Of a stretch of 64,000 nucleotides of DNA, positions 24,337 through 34,072 are shown in pieces. Positions within the stretch are counted from its first letter, which is position 1. Each line of letters opens with the position of its first letter. The notes beneath the pieces are model-generated. The model was not told the origin of the DNA. It made no database searches and saw nothing but the letters and a program-made list of their open reading frames with translations. Origin of the DNA: Collinsella sp. UBA6357 (GTDB taxonomy: Bacteria; Actinomycetota; Coriobacteriia; Coriobacteriales; Coriobacteriaceae); contig DJRP01000006.1 in NCBI GenBank assembly GCA_002437815.1, forward strand, positions 1 to 64,000. Direction: 5' to 3'. The position numbers and the translations under genes were made by a program.

Positions 24337-24378
24337 GTTTACTTGCCCTTCATGCATCAGTTAGTGCAACAGCCGAAT

Positions 24379-24407
24379 ATAGTAGCAGGCGAATATACCC
24401 CCGTCAA
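24379..24407 (-). promoter_or_regulatory. rplU-rpmA promoter
   Basis: Minus-strand TTGACG (24402-24407), 17-base spacer and TACTAT (24379-24384). The transcript would start near 24371, leaving a leader of about 35 bases. This is one of the best promoter matches in the window. Confidence 0.8.
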
Positions 24408-25213
24408 CGAGTATGTGAAGCAAATCCATAAGTTTGCACAGGTAGGGGGCTGACGAGTCGGCCCTCGTCCTCACACGCCTGGTTGTATCGCTCGACATCG
24501 TAGGAGCAGATGGTCACGAGGTCTTGCATACCGGTGGAAACGATAGGGGCATCCACGCCCGGGGTCAAGCCCCTCAGCAAAACATCAACAGCAGCCAAAA
24601 GGATCTCGGGACGCATGGACCCCTCGTTGTCGGCATGGGTGTCAAGGGTGAGCACGATATGGTCGGGCTTCTCCCCCGCCGAAAGCTCGTAGCCCACAAG
24701 TGTGCGGTCGAGATCGAGCCGTTTGGACTTCTTGCCGCGGGCATAGTCGATGCCGTGGCCGGCACGCAGCGTATCGATGGCATGCGCGATATCCTCAACG
24801 GCGACTTGCGCCCCAGGCGCGATCGTCAAGTCGATGCGATAGGCCAGGCGCGTGAGCTGCGCGGTGAGCGCAGGCGTGCGCACATCGATATAGGCCGCCT
24901 CGATCGGTGCGAGATCGGCGGGAGATGCCGCATGCAGCCGTGCGAAGACGTCCTCGAGCGGCAGCTTCTCGATCATGAACAAGTCATACCACTCACAGGT
25001 CGAAGACGTGCCCACGGGCAGCGCGGACGAGAATCCGACCCGCATATGGGGCGAGAACCCCTGGGTCACGGCATAGGGCAGCCCAGCACGACGCACGATG
25101 CGCTCGATAGTGTGGATGACCTCGAGGTGCCCCAGATACTTGAGCCGGCCGCGTTTGCCATAGCGCACGCGGATGCGGTACAGGGTGGTCTTATCGCTCA
25201 GGCGCTCACTCAT
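24404..25213 (-). CDS. TIGR03936/DUF2344 radical-SAM-associated protein
   Basis: A 269-residue DUF2344 protein, the usual partner of TIGR03960 radical SAM enzymes. Conserved features include YRIRVRYGKRGRLKYLGHLEVIHTIER-type start, RRAGLPYAVTQGFSPHMRVGFS and ALPVGTSSTCEWYD. Its start overlaps the upstream radical SAM gene by four bases (ATGA). In many genomes this pair sits beside rplU-rpmA and rng (ribonuclease G), which hints at an RNA-modification or ribosome-related job, but the reaction is unknown. The stop lies in the -35 region of the rplU promoter. Confidence 0.9.
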   Translation of the reverse strand: MSERLSDKTTLYRIRVRYGKRGRLKYLGHLEVIHTIERIVRRAGLPYAVTQGFSPHMRVGFSSALPVGTSSTCEWYDLFMIEKLPLEDVFARLHAASPADLAPIEAAYIDVRTPALTAQLTRLAYRIDLTIAPGAQVAVEDIAHAIDTLRAGHGIDYARGKKSKRLDLDRTLVGYELSAGEKPDHIVLTLDTHADNEGSMRPEILLAAVDVLLRGLTPGVDAPIVSTGMQDLVTICSYDVERYNQACEDEGRLVSPLPVQTYGFASHTR

Positions 25214-27087
25214 GCGCGCTCACCTACCAAAACGTTCTTGGCATGCAACGTGGGGCAGATGCCGCACCCCGTGCATGATGTGCGGGTGCAGTCGGGCGTG
25301 GTGATGCCCTCGAGCGAACGGCGGTACTCGCGCTCTAGAAAACCACGCGAGCAGCCCGGGCTCACGTGCTCCCAGGGCAGGCGCCAATCGAGCTCATAGG
25401 GCAGCTGAACCACATCGTACAGATCGATGCCACAGCTCGCGGCAGCCTGCTTCCAGCGCTCGAGCGAAAAATGCTCCGTCCACGCGTCGAAGCGCGCGCC
25501 GTCGCGCCACGCCTGCAGAATCACCGGCGCCATGTCGCGACCGCCGCGCGAAAGGGCGGCCTCGAGCAGTGACGTCTCGGCGTCATGGTAGTGCACGCGC
25601 ACGGCACGGTTCTTGACACTCGAGACCAGCAGGTGCTGACGGCGCTTGACGTCATCGTAGTCGAGCTGCGAGCACCACTGGAACGCCGTCTGGGCCTTGG
25701 GGATAAACACCGAGACCGAGATGGAGACCGAGATGGACCCGCGACGGTTCTTGGGGACCACGGAGCGACCGAGCTCGAGCACATGGTCGGCGAGGTTGGC
25801 GATGGCCACGATATCCTCGTCGCGCTCGCCGGGAAGACCCATCATGAAATAGAGCTTCATGCGGTTCCATCCGGCCTCAAAGGCGGCCTTGGCGGCGCGG
25901 TCGAGGTCCTCCTCGGTCACGTTCTTGTTGATGATGTCGCGCATACGCTGACTGCCCGCCTCGGGGGCAAAGGTGAGACCGCCCTTCTTCTCGCCCGCGA
26001 CCGACTCGGCCATATCCACACCGAAGGAGTCGAGGCGCTGCGAGGGAATGGAGACACGGATGCCCGTATCCTCGAGCTGTTGATTGAGACGCCCCAGAAC
26101 CTCGCGGATGCAGGAATGGTCGGTAGTGGAAAGCGAGGTGAGCGACACCTCGTCATAACCGGTTATTTTGAGTCCCTCGAGCACCGAGTCGACGATCTGA
26201 TCGGCCGTGCGCTCGCGCACCGGGCGGTAGGTCATACCGGCCTGACAGAACCGACAGCCGCGCGCGCACCCGCGCAGGATCTCGACGGAAAGTCGGTCGT
26301 GAACGAGCTGGGCATAGGGCACGCAGGACTGGCTCAGGGTCTCGGTAGCACCGAAATCCTCGACCACACGCTTGTAGACGACCTCGGGCGCTCCGGTACC
26401 GGGACGCGGAACGGTGTAGCCGTGCGGAGAGGAGGGCTCATCGTGGCGCACCTCGTAGAGACTCGGCACATAGGTGCCGGCGACGCTCACAAGCGCCTCG
26501 ACGATCTGCGCGCGGCTTTTGCCCTCATCGCGCAAGCGCTCGTGTAGACGGCAGATCTCGGTCAGCGATTCCTCGCCCTCGCCGATCAGGATCGCATCGA
26601 AAAACGGCGCAAGCGGCTCGGGGTTGTAGACCGAGGGTCCGCCCCCGACGACGATGGGATCGTCCTCGCCGCGATCCGCGGCCATGAGCGGAATGCCAGC
26701 CAGGTCGAGTGCCTCGAGATAGTTGGTGCAGGCCATCTCGTGGGGAATATGGAAGCCCACCAGATCGAACGATGCGACCGGAGCCGCCCCCTCGAGCGAC
26801 AGCAGCGGCACGTCCGCCGCACGCATGGCATCGGCCATATCGGGCCACGGTACATAGCCACGCTCGCAGGAGATGCCCTCCTGCTTGTTGAGGATGTTAT
26901 AGAGGATGGCCAGGCCCTGGTTGGGCAGCCCCACCTCGTACACATCGGGATAGATCAGACAGACGCGGTAGTTGGCCTCGGCCTTGGAACGCGTTCCCCA
27001 CTCATGGTCGATATAGCGCACAGGCTTTTCGACATGGGCGAGCAGCGGCTCGATATCATGAAAACGATCTTGGTACAAAACGCGCAA
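25210..27087 (-). CDS. TIGR03960-family B12-binding-domain radical SAM protein
   Basis: A 625-residue radical SAM enzyme. The N-terminal 200 or so residues are a cobalamin-binding-like domain (VCLIYPDVYEVGLPNQGL, ILIGEGEESLTEI). The 4Fe-4S cluster motif is in GCARGCRFCQAGM, followed by the SAM barrel (LTSLSTTDH, TFAPEAGSQRMR, LYFMMGLPGE). The C-terminus has a further cysteine cluster (CTRTSCTGCGICPTL) suggesting a second Fe-S site. It starts at TTG 27087, five bases after AAGGGG. Substrate unknown. Confidence 0.9.
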   Translation of the reverse strand: MRVLYQDRFHDIEPLLAHVEKPVRYIDHEWGTRSKAEANYRVCLIYPDVYEVGLPNQGLAILYNILNKQEGISCERGYVPWPDMADAMRAADVPLLSLEGAAPVASFDLVGFHIPHEMACTNYLEALDLAGIPLMAADRGEDDPIVVGGGPSVYNPEPLAPFFDAILIGEGEESLTEICRLHERLRDEGKSRAQIVEALVSVAGTYVPSLYEVRHDEPSSPHGYTVPRPGTGAPEVVYKRVVEDFGATETLSQSCVPYAQLVHDRLSVEILRGCARGCRFCQAGMTYRPVRERTADQIVDSVLEGLKITGYDEVSLTSLSTTDHSCIREVLGRLNQQLEDTGIRVSIPSQRLDSFGVDMAESVAGEKKGGLTFAPEAGSQRMRDIINKNVTEEDLDRAAKAAFEAGWNRMKLYFMMGLPGERDEDIVAIANLADHVLELGRSVVPKNRRGSISVSISVSVFIPKAQTAFQWCSQLDYDDVKRRQHLLVSSVKNRAVRVHYHDAETSLLEAALSRGGRDMAPVILQAWRDGARFDAWTEHFSLERWKQAAASCGIDLYDVVQLPYELDWRLPWEHVSPGCSRGFLEREYRRSLEGITTPDCTRTSCTGCGICPTLHAKNVLVGERA

Positions 27088-27096
27088 GGTAACCCC

Positions 27097-28029
27097 TTAA
27101 GCTGCAGTGTCGACGACATCGACCGAAACGGGAGACGTCGGGCGGGCCATGTCCGAGACGTTTTTGGCAGCGTCGCGAACACGGGAGAACGTAGAGGAGA
27201 GCACCTCGTTGGCACGAGTGTAGTCGATATCGCGCTCATTGACCTCGCACAGGACCTTGCCCATGCCGTAGGTGCCAAGCCCTGCCATAAGTGCCTTGAC
27301 CGCAAAACCGATATGCGGCGTGCGCTTGACGATCGCACGGGTAACGCCGCGCATGGCAAGCCCCGCGGCGAGCACGCCAGCGACCTCGTAACCACGCTCG
27401 GCCTTGATGCCGTGTCCAAATACCGCAGCAAGCTCGAAAACCATGCCCACCTGGGCGGCGGCCATGACGGGAAAATCGGCACCGGGAATAAAGACCAGGG
27501 CGCCGGTTGCCATATTGGTGAGGGCGCACGAGGTGATGATGCGATTGGCGGCAGCGATGCGCATAAAGGCGAAGTTAGCCGCGAAAGCCGTCTCTTTCTC
27601 GGTGCGGTCGAGGATCCAGCGCGCAAGCGTCTCGAGCAGATAGGTCTTGTCCGTCGCGGCGACCATACCGAGCACGGGCGTCGACTCCTGGATAAAAGGC
27701 ACCTCGACAGCGGACTCGGCAAGCACGCACACGGGGGCACCGGCGATCACGATCTGATGCACCGCGCTCTCCAGACGCTCCGACCCGCAGCTCAAAATGA
27801 GCACGATATCGGTGTCGGCCTTGGGAGCAATACGCTCGTCACCCAGGCGCTCGACACGCACGATGCCCGAGGTGGTCTGGGGAACGAAGGCGTCGCGAAC
27901 GGTCTCGACCAGAAAACGCGAAGCGGACTCATCGAGATAGACCGAGACACGAACCGGCGTATTGGAATCCTTGGCCGTGCCTGCGCCCGATTTGAGCACG
28001 CGGCCGATCTTGTCAACAGGTATATGCAT
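27097..28029 (-). CDS. DUF697-like membrane-associated protein
   Basis: A 310-residue protein of unknown function. The first half looks like a nucleotide-binding or Rossmann-like fold without a recognisable P-loop (VRVSVYLDE, TDIVLILSCGS, VCVLAES). The second half (about 160-280) resembles the DUF697 module found at the C-terminus of Era/YcjF-like GTPases: hydrophobic helices in ALTNMATGALVFIPGADF, MAAAQVGMVFELAAVFGHGI and VAGVLAAGLAMRGVTRAIV. It lies between rodA and the radical SAM gene, with GGGAG before its ATG, so it is probably transcribed with the cell-shape genes. Confidence 0.7.
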   Translation of the reverse strand: MHIPVDKIGRVLKSGAGTAKDSNTPVRVSVYLDESASRFLVETVRDAFVPQTTSGIVRVERLGDERIAPKADTDIVLILSCGSERLESAVHQIVIAGAPVCVLAESAVEVPFIQESTPVLGMVAATDKTYLLETLARWILDRTEKETAFAANFAFMRIAAANRIITSCALTNMATGALVFIPGADFPVMAAAQVGMVFELAAVFGHGIKAERGYEVAGVLAAGLAMRGVTRAIVKRTPHIGFAVKALMAGLGTYGMGKVLCEVNERDIDYTRANEVLSSTFSRVRDAAKNVSDMARPTSPVSVDVVDTAA

Positions 28030-28057
28030 GGCAACTCCCTCGTTTGTCGCGGATGCT

Positions 28058-29278
28058 CTAGGCGGTCGCAGAGCGATGCCGCCATATGGATTGTACGATA
28101 CCCACCGTCAGCAGCTGAATCATCATCGACGACGACCCGAAGCTGATAAACGGCAGCGGAATGCCCGTGATCGGCATCATGCCAATGCACATGCCGATGT
28201 TCTCGAAGATCTGGAACGTCCACATGGCCACGATGCCGACACACGAGAGCTTGAGAAAGAGCGACTCGCATTTAATGGACACGCGGATCGTGGAAAAGAT
28301 GAGCAGCACGAAAAGGCACAGCAGCAGAAAAGACCCGCAGAAACCAAACGTCTCGGACAAGAAGGCAAAGACGAAATCGGTATGGAACTCGGGCAGAAAA
28401 CCGCCGGTCGATTGGGTGGCGTGCCCCAGCCCCTTGCCGAAAAAGCCGCCCGAGCCCACGGCGATCAACGCCTGCTTGAGGTTGTAGGCGTCATCGGAAT
28501 CGGCGGCATCCGGGTCGATGAAAACCGTAAGGCGGTTCATCTGATACTGCTTGATGAGCACGTCGTGACCGAGCATGGAATCGAGCACCGAATCGAGCGC
28601 GAGCACGAGCGCCACGAGTCCCACCAGCAGGGCAAGCGTCGAGAGCACCCACTCGCGCCGCGCACCGCTCATGCAGATGACCACGGCGCCCGACACGAGC
28701 ACGACCAGACCGGAGCCCAAGTCGCCCATCGCCACGACCGCAAGAAACGGAACGGAAAGCATGCCGCAGAGCTTGACATAGTCGCGCACCGTATCGATGC
28801 GTCCGTTGTACTGTGAGCCGAGCGTGGCGATAAAGAAGATCGTGATGAGCTTGGCGAGCTCGACGGGCTGAAACGTCAGCCCGATGCCGGGAATCTTGAT
28901 CCAGCCCGTCATGCCCAGACCGCCTGTATAGGACAAGCCGGGGATCTTGGGCGACAGGATCACGATGAGGTCGATGATCAAAAGCGCCGTCGAAAAATTC
29001 GAGATACCGCGCAGGTCGCTGCGCCAGACAAGGACGGCGAGCACCGTGCCGATGGCGATGCCGAGCACGTGGCGCGGAAACGAGGCATCGGCCTTGAACT
29101 GCGACGCCGACCAGATGATCAGCGCACCATAGGCGACCAAGGCGATTGTGGCGACCAGGACCCCCACGTTCACCTGCTGGCGGAAGGTCGAGCGAGACGT
29201 CGAGATCTGCTTGTTGACGCGATCGAGGCTGCCCTTGGCCGATGTGTCACGCGGACGGAGAAAGGGAATGTTGACCAT
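28058..29278 (-). CDS. rodA: rod-shape SEDS glycosyltransferase RodA
   Basis: Peptidoglycan polymerase of the elongasome, working with PBP2. The 406-residue polytopic protein has about ten transmembrane segments and the SEDS signatures: WIKIPGIGLTFQPVELAKL, the LGHDVLIKQYQMNRL loop, NLKQALIAVGSGGFFGKGLGH and the conserved end ITGIPLPFISFGSSSM. RodA rather than FtsW is assigned because it follows mrdA in the mreBCD operon. Confidence 0.95.
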   Translation of the reverse strand: MVNIPFLRPRDTSAKGSLDRVNKQISTSRSTFRQQVNVGVLVATIALVAYGALIIWSASQFKADASFPRHVLGIAIGTVLAVLVWRSDLRGISNFSTALLIIDLIVILSPKIPGLSYTGGLGMTGWIKIPGIGLTFQPVELAKLITIFFIATLGSQYNGRIDTVRDYVKLCGMLSVPFLAVVAMGDLGSGLVVLVSGAVVICMSGARREWVLSTLALLVGLVALVLALDSVLDSMLGHDVLIKQYQMNRLTVFIDPDAADSDDAYNLKQALIAVGSGGFFGKGLGHATQSTGGFLPEFHTDFVFAFLSETFGFCGSFLLLCLFVLLIFSTIRVSIKCESLFLKLSCVGIVAMWTFQIFENIGMCIGMMPITGIPLPFISFGSSSMMIQLLTVGIVQSIWRHRSATA

Positions 29279-29292
29279 ATCCGAACAACCTT

Positions 29293-31362
29293 CTATCGAA
29301 CCGAAGAATCGCCCGAGACCGAAGAGTCATCGGGCTCGTCGTAGATGGCGCCGAGCACATCGCGCACCACGTGCAGGGCCGTATCCGAGCCGCCGCCGCC
29401 CTGCTCGAGCACGGTGGCGATCACGTATTTGGGATCGTCGGCGGGGGCATAGGCGCAGAACCAGGCATAATCGTCCTCGCCGCTCTTCTCGCCCGTTCCC
29501 GACTTGCCCAGCACCTCGCACGAAAGACTCGTAAAATGCGCCGCCGTCGAGGTCGAAGCGGAATAGATAACGTCGTGCATGCCGTTGCGAACGAGCGTGA
29601 GATCGCTGTCATTGGCGATCTTGGCGTTAAGGCGCTTCTTGGTGCCGCGCCCGTTGTACTTGTAGGCGTCTCCATCGCCGTCGCGCGAGACCGCCGACAG
29701 GAACACGTGCGGCGTGTACTGCTTGCCGCCGTTGGCAAGACCCATGTAGGCGCACGCCATCTGCAAGGGCGTGACCAGAATATCGCCCTGGCCGATGGCG
29801 ATATTGGTCATGTCGCCGGCGTTCCAGGCGCGATCGTCAGCCGAGGCGTCAGTAAAGTAGGATTCCTTCCACTCGGCGTCGGGGATACGGCCCTCGCCCT
29901 CGCTCGGCAAGTCGATACCGCACTTCTTGCCCAGGCCCCAGCGACGGAAGACCTCCTGCAGCCCCTCAGGGTGGTCATCGCTGTAGAAGAAAGCCTTGCC
30001 CATGTCGTAGAACACGGGGTCGCAGGAGTTGGCGATGCCGGATTGCAACGTCATGGTGCCATGCCCCGAATGCAGCCAGCAGTACTTTCCCCAGCTCTTA
30101 CCCAAACCGGTCCAATAGCCGGTGCAGTCCGTAGTTTGGGTCGACGTATAGGTGCCGAACTCGAGACCGGCAAGTGCTGAGAGCGGCTTGATCGTCGAGG
30201 CCGACATATACTGACCGCCGATGGCGCGGTTGACCAGAGGATGCGATCCCTCGTCGTCGTTGAGCTCGGTCCACACATCGTTGGAGACGCCGCCGATAAA
30301 CACCGACGGATCGAACTTGGGCTCCGAGGCCATGCCCAGGATCTCGCCGTTATTGGGGTCGAGACACACCACCGCGCCATTGCCCGCGTTGGAGTAGCCG
30401 GAATTCTTGGCGCGCTCGATGGCGTCCGAAAGCGCCGTCTCGCATGCCTGCTGAATCTTGAGGTCAAGCGTGAGCTTGATGTCGGAACCGGCCTTGGCGG
30501 GCACCGCACCGGCCTGTCCGGTCACGTTGCCGCTGGCATCGACCTTGACGGTCTGCTCGCCGCGGATTCCCTGCAAGAGATTTTCGTAATAGATCTCGAC
30601 GCCCGCCTGGCCCACGATATCACCCGACTGGTAGCTGATCTGGCCGGCAGCCTCCTCGCTCGTATCCGAGCTCTTCTTGTTCTGCGCCTTGAGCTGCTCG
30701 GCCGTGATGGTGCCGGTATAGCCCAAAACATGGCAGGCCGTCTCGCCGTAAGGATACTGACGCTCGGTGCGCTCGGCGATCTGCACACCGGGAAACTCGC
30801 CCGCATGCTCCTGGATGTAGGCGACCGTGGAACGACGAACATCGGTGGCGATAGTATGCAGGCTCTGAGCACCTTCGGAGTTGTCCTGGATATTGCGCAG
30901 CACCGCCATATAGGGCATGCCGAGCACGTTGGCCAGATGCCGCACGAGAACGGTATCGTCGGCCAGATCGCGATAGGCGACAACGGCCAGCGAGGGACGG
31001 TTGGTGACGAGTGCCACGCCGTTGCGGTCGAGGATACGGCCGCGTACGGCCGGCGTGGTGACGGTTCGGGTCTGGTTTTCCTGGGCCTGCGTCTCGTAAT
31101 AGTCGGACGACACCATCTGCATGGACCATAGCTTGGCGGCAAGGGCGGCGAACAGGGCACCGACACCTGCGGTTAGCATGGTAAATCGCCCCTTGAAGGC
31201 GACCGAGGGCGTATTGCCCTCGCCCTCGGTCGCCCGGGGGCGCGTTCCGTTTTTGGTATCGAAGGTAAAGCGCGAATCGCCGCTGCGCATGATGAGCATC
31301 GCCGCCAAGATGGAGACGATAAGCACGATACCGGCGATCACGACCATAAGCCATGAGGACAT
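29293..31362 (-). CDS. mrdA: penicillin-binding protein 2 (transpeptidase)
   Basis: Class B PBP that cross-links lateral-wall peptidoglycan with RodA. It is 689 residues from the ATG at 31362 (GGGGAG upstream). Active-site motifs are STIK (the SxxK serine), SNSCD-like region near SGIANSCDPVF (SxN) and KSGTGEKSG (KTG equivalent). Unusually there are two hydrophobic N-terminal segments, at about 4-25 and 58-80, separated by a charged stretch, where most PBPs have one. The PBP dimer domain follows (TPAVRGRILDRNGVALVTN). Confidence 0.94.
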   Translation of the reverse strand: MSSWLMVVIAGIVLIVSILAAMLIMRSGDSRFTFDTKNGTRPRATEGEGNTPSVAFKGRFTMLTAGVGALFAALAAKLWSMQMVSSDYYETQAQENQTRTVTTPAVRGRILDRNGVALVTNRPSLAVVAYRDLADDTVLVRHLANVLGMPYMAVLRNIQDNSEGAQSLHTIATDVRRSTVAYIQEHAGEFPGVQIAERTERQYPYGETACHVLGYTGTITAEQLKAQNKKSSDTSEEAAGQISYQSGDIVGQAGVEIYYENLLQGIRGEQTVKVDASGNVTGQAGAVPAKAGSDIKLTLDLKIQQACETALSDAIERAKNSGYSNAGNGAVVCLDPNNGEILGMASEPKFDPSVFIGGVSNDVWTELNDDEGSHPLVNRAIGGQYMSASTIKPLSALAGLEFGTYTSTQTTDCTGYWTGLGKSWGKYCWLHSGHGTMTLQSGIANSCDPVFYDMGKAFFYSDDHPEGLQEVFRRWGLGKKCGIDLPSEGEGRIPDAEWKESYFTDASADDRAWNAGDMTNIAIGQGDILVTPLQMACAYMGLANGGKQYTPHVFLSAVSRDGDGDAYKYNGRGTKKRLNAKIANDSDLTLVRNGMHDVIYSASTSTAAHFTSLSCEVLGKSGTGEKSGEDDYAWFCAYAPADDPKYVIATVLEQGGGGSDTALHVVRDVLGAIYDEPDDSSVSGDSSVR

Positions 31363-31375
31363 AGGCGGCGCTCCC

Positions 31376-31942
31376 CTATTTGAGCCCGCGCGTCTTGGGC
31401 TTGAAGCGCATGCCGCCCGCATGCGAGCCACGCGCCGAGAAGCCACTGGAACCCTGCGAGGCGGCACCCAGTGCCACAAACGGAATCGCAACGACACCCG
31501 TCATGACCGACGAAGCGAGCGCATGGCCGAAGATCGCCACCAGAATGCTCGTCTCGAGCCCCATAAACAGCAGGATGACGCTATAGACCACATTAACGAT
31601 CAAGGCGAACAATCCGATGGTGCAGCCGCGAGAGGTGGCGGTGGCACCGGATTGCAGCGCTCCGCCATGCACGAGCGCAAACGATCCGGTCGTAAGCAAA
31701 AGCGACATGACGCCGACCGGGACGGCGGCCGAAAGATCGTAGAAAAGCCCCGAGAGAAAGCCGCAGACAACGGTCTTGGTCGGGTCGCCCGAGAATGCCT
31801 CGAGACAGACAAGGATGATCATGAAGTTGATGCGCCCACCGGCAATGTCGATCTGGGGAGCAAGCCCCGTCTGCAGCAGAACGCAGACCACGGCGGCGAT
31901 GGCAAACGAGCGGGAGCTCGAAGATTGTTCACGTAATTCCAC
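31376..31942 (-). CDS. mreD: rod-shape-determining protein MreD
   Basis: Polytopic inner-membrane component of the elongasome. The 188-residue protein has five or six hydrophobic segments and the family pattern LLQTGLAPQIDIAGGRINFMII, CGFLSGLFYDL. It starts at a GTG, six bases after GGAGGGA. Weakly conserved in sequence; identification also rests on its place between mreC and mrdA. Confidence 0.88.
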   Translation of the reverse strand: MELREQSSSSRSFAIAAVVCVLLQTGLAPQIDIAGGRINFMIILVCLEAFSGDPTKTVVCGFLSGLFYDLSAAVPVGVMSLLLTTGSFALVHGGALQSGATATSRGCTIGLFALIVNVVYSVILLFMGLETSILVAIFGHALASSVMTGVVAIPFVALGAASQGSSGFSARGSHAGGMRFKPKTRGLK

Positions 31943-31954
31943 AGTCGCTCCCTC

Positions 31955-32947
31955 CTATTCGCCCGTTGCCGAATCGGTCGTATCGTCCGTATCATCGCTC
32001 GAGGTATCGGTTGTCTTGGTGTCCGAACTCGTGCGCGAAGTGCCCTGCGGCGTCGAGTTGGCGCTCGAAACGTCGTCGTCGGAGGCGGCCTGTTCGTCGG
32101 TCAGCGAGGTGATGACGAGGACCTCCTCGTTATTCTCGGTCGTGGACTGGGCGCGGACCACGATCGTGTAGTACACGTCGTTGGCCGACTTCTCGACCGA
32201 CGAGACGGTACCGAGCGGCAGGCCCTTGGGAAACACCCCGCCGATTCCCGAGGTGACGATGATGTCGCCGACCTTGACGTCGGAGTCGGCGCTCACGTAT
32301 TCGAGACGCAGCGTGCCGTCGGCCTGGCCCTGCAGCATGCCCTGAGCGCGCGTGTCCTGCACCATGGCCGAGACACCCGACGACTCGTCCCCCAGCAAGC
32401 GAACGGTGGAGGTCTTTGCCGATACCTCGATGATCTGGCCGATGACGCCCGCCGAACTTGTCACGGGCATGTTGATCGTCAGGCCGTCGGCAGAGCCCTT
32501 ATCGATCGTGACCGTCGAGGTCCACGCATCACCCGATGAACCGATGATGCGTGCGGCCGTGGACTTGAGGTTATAGGTCGATTGCAACCCCACGAGCCCC
32601 TCGAGACGTTCGGCGGTCTTCTGGGCCTCGGACAGCTCGGCGACCTTGCTCGTGAGCTCCTCGTTCTGCTTTTTGAGATCCTGCAGGGTCTCGGGCGAGG
32701 CCGTGAGGTTCGAGAAGATATTGCCCACGGCGTTGAACGGCACGGCAACCGTCGACCCCACAAAGCGAGCGGGCGACGTGATGGTGGTGACACCCGAGCG
32801 CACGGCATGGATGGGCCCCGACTCGCCCTCGCGAATATAGAGGGTGAGCAGCAGCACCGAAATGAGGCTGAAAACAATCAACGGGCGCATACCCGTTGAT
32901 TGCCGCTTGCTATTGAGATTGGAAGAGAAACCCTGGGATCGTGCCAA
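31955..32947 (-). CDS. mreC: rod-shape-determining protein MreC
   Basis: Single-pass protein linking MreB to the periplasmic elongasome. It is 330 residues from a TTG: a membrane segment (about 22-40), a coiled coil (about 85-115: LKKQNEELTSKVAELSEAQK) and a beta-rich domain with VIGQIIEVSAKTSTVRLLGD and VTSGIGGVFPKGLPLGTV. The last 45 residues are a Ser/Thr/Asp-rich low-complexity tail. Confidence 0.93.
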   Translation of the reverse strand: MARSQGFSSNLNSKRQSTGMRPLIVFSLISVLLLTLYIREGESGPIHAVRSGVTTITSPARFVGSTVAVPFNAVGNIFSNLTASPETLQDLKKQNEELTSKVAELSEAQKTAERLEGLVGLQSTYNLKSTAARIIGSSGDAWTSTVTIDKGSADGLTINMPVTSSAGVIGQIIEVSAKTSTVRLLGDESSGVSAMVQDTRAQGMLQGQADGTLRLEYVSADSDVKVGDIIVTSGIGGVFPKGLPLGTVSSVEKSANDVYYTIVVRAQSTTENNEEVLVITSLTDEQAASDDDVSSANSTPQGTSRTSSDTKTTDTSSDDTDDTTDSATGE

Positions 32948-32970
32948 CCGGGAACCGCCTTCTCGTGGAA

Positions 32971-34014
32971 CTAAGCGTTGGTCTGGACAAAACCACCGTC
33001 AAAGGCATTGGCCTCGAGCACGCGGGCGCAGCCGTTGACGACGTTGTCAAGAGCCGTGGGGCTCACGTTGACCGAGACGCCCGTCTCGTCGCGCAAACGC
33101 ACGTCGAGGCCGCGGAGCAGCGCACCGCCGCCGGTCAACAGGATGCCGTAGTACATAAGGTCAGACGCCAGATCGGGCGGCGTGGCGTCAAGGGCGTCCT
33201 TGACGGCCTTGGCCATCTCGTCGAGCGGCTTGTTGAGGGCGCGGCGAATCTCCTCGCTCTCGATACGCACCGTCTTGGGCAGGCCCGTGATGACGTCGCG
33301 GCCGTTCACCTCGACATCGAGCTCGTCCTTGAGCGGAACGGCGGAACCGACCTTGATCTTGATATCCTCGGCCGTGCGCTCGCCGATGGCAAGGTTGTAG
33401 GCATCGCGCACATGCGTCAAGATCGCCTGGTCGAACTCATCGCCGGCGATGCGGATAGACTGCGAGACCACGATGCCGCCCATGGCGATGACGGCGACCT
33501 CGGTAGTACCGCCACCGATATCGATGACCATCGAGCCGGTGGGCTCCTCAACGGGAAGATCGGCGCCGATGGCGGCAGCCATGGGCTCCTCGATCAGATA
33601 GGCCTGACGGGCGCCGGCCTGGATCGTCGCCTCGAAGACGGCGCGCTTCTCAACCGAGGTGACGCCCGAGGGAACGCAGACGACGACGCGCGGACGCGGG
33701 GTCCAGGGATAGCGCTTCTCGGACGCCTTGTCGATGAAGTAGCGCAGCATGGCTTCGGTCACATCGAAGTCGGCGATAACGCCGTCTTTAAGCGGGCGCA
33801 CGGCGACGATATTGCCAGGCGTGCGACCGAGCATGCGCTTGGCCTCGATGCCCACCGCCAGGATGCGCTCGTCGTTTTTGTCGATCGCGACCACGGAGGG
33901 CTCGCGGATCACGATGCCCTTGCCGCGCACGGAGACGAGCGTATTGGCGGTGCCGAGGTCGATCGCAAGATCACCCGCATAGCTACCGAAGAACATGTCC
34001 ATCAAAGAAAACAA
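32971..34014 (-). CDS. mreB: rod-shape-determining actin homologue MreB
   Basis: Actin-like ATPase that directs lateral wall synthesis. It is 347 residues from a TTG at 34014, five bases after GGGAG; an ATG four codons later would be poorly spaced. The phosphate-binding motifs are LAIDLGTANTLV, VIDIGGGTTEVAVI and GILLTGGGALL, with IEEPMAAAIGA between. It heads the mreBCD-mrdA-rodA operon. The product includes a membrane-binding FFGS-like N-terminus. Confidence 0.97.
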   Translation of the reverse strand: MFSLMDMFFGSYAGDLAIDLGTANTLVSVRGKGIVIREPSVVAIDKNDERILAVGIEAKRMLGRTPGNIVAVRPLKDGVIADFDVTEAMLRYFIDKASEKRYPWTPRPRVVVCVPSGVTSVEKRAVFEATIQAGARQAYLIEEPMAAAIGADLPVEEPTGSMVIDIGGGTTEVAVIAMGGIVVSQSIRIAGDEFDQAILTHVRDAYNLAIGERTAEDIKIKVGSAVPLKDELDVEVNGRDVITGLPKTVRIESEEIRRALNKPLDEMAKAVKDALDATPPDLASDLMYYGILLTGGGALLRGLDVRLRDETGVSVNVSPTALDNVVNGCARVLEANAFDGGFVQTNA

Positions 34015-34072
34015 CGCAACTCCCGATGTGTTGAATGATTTTGGCGCAAAAAACCTCAAAAGAGTCTAACGC

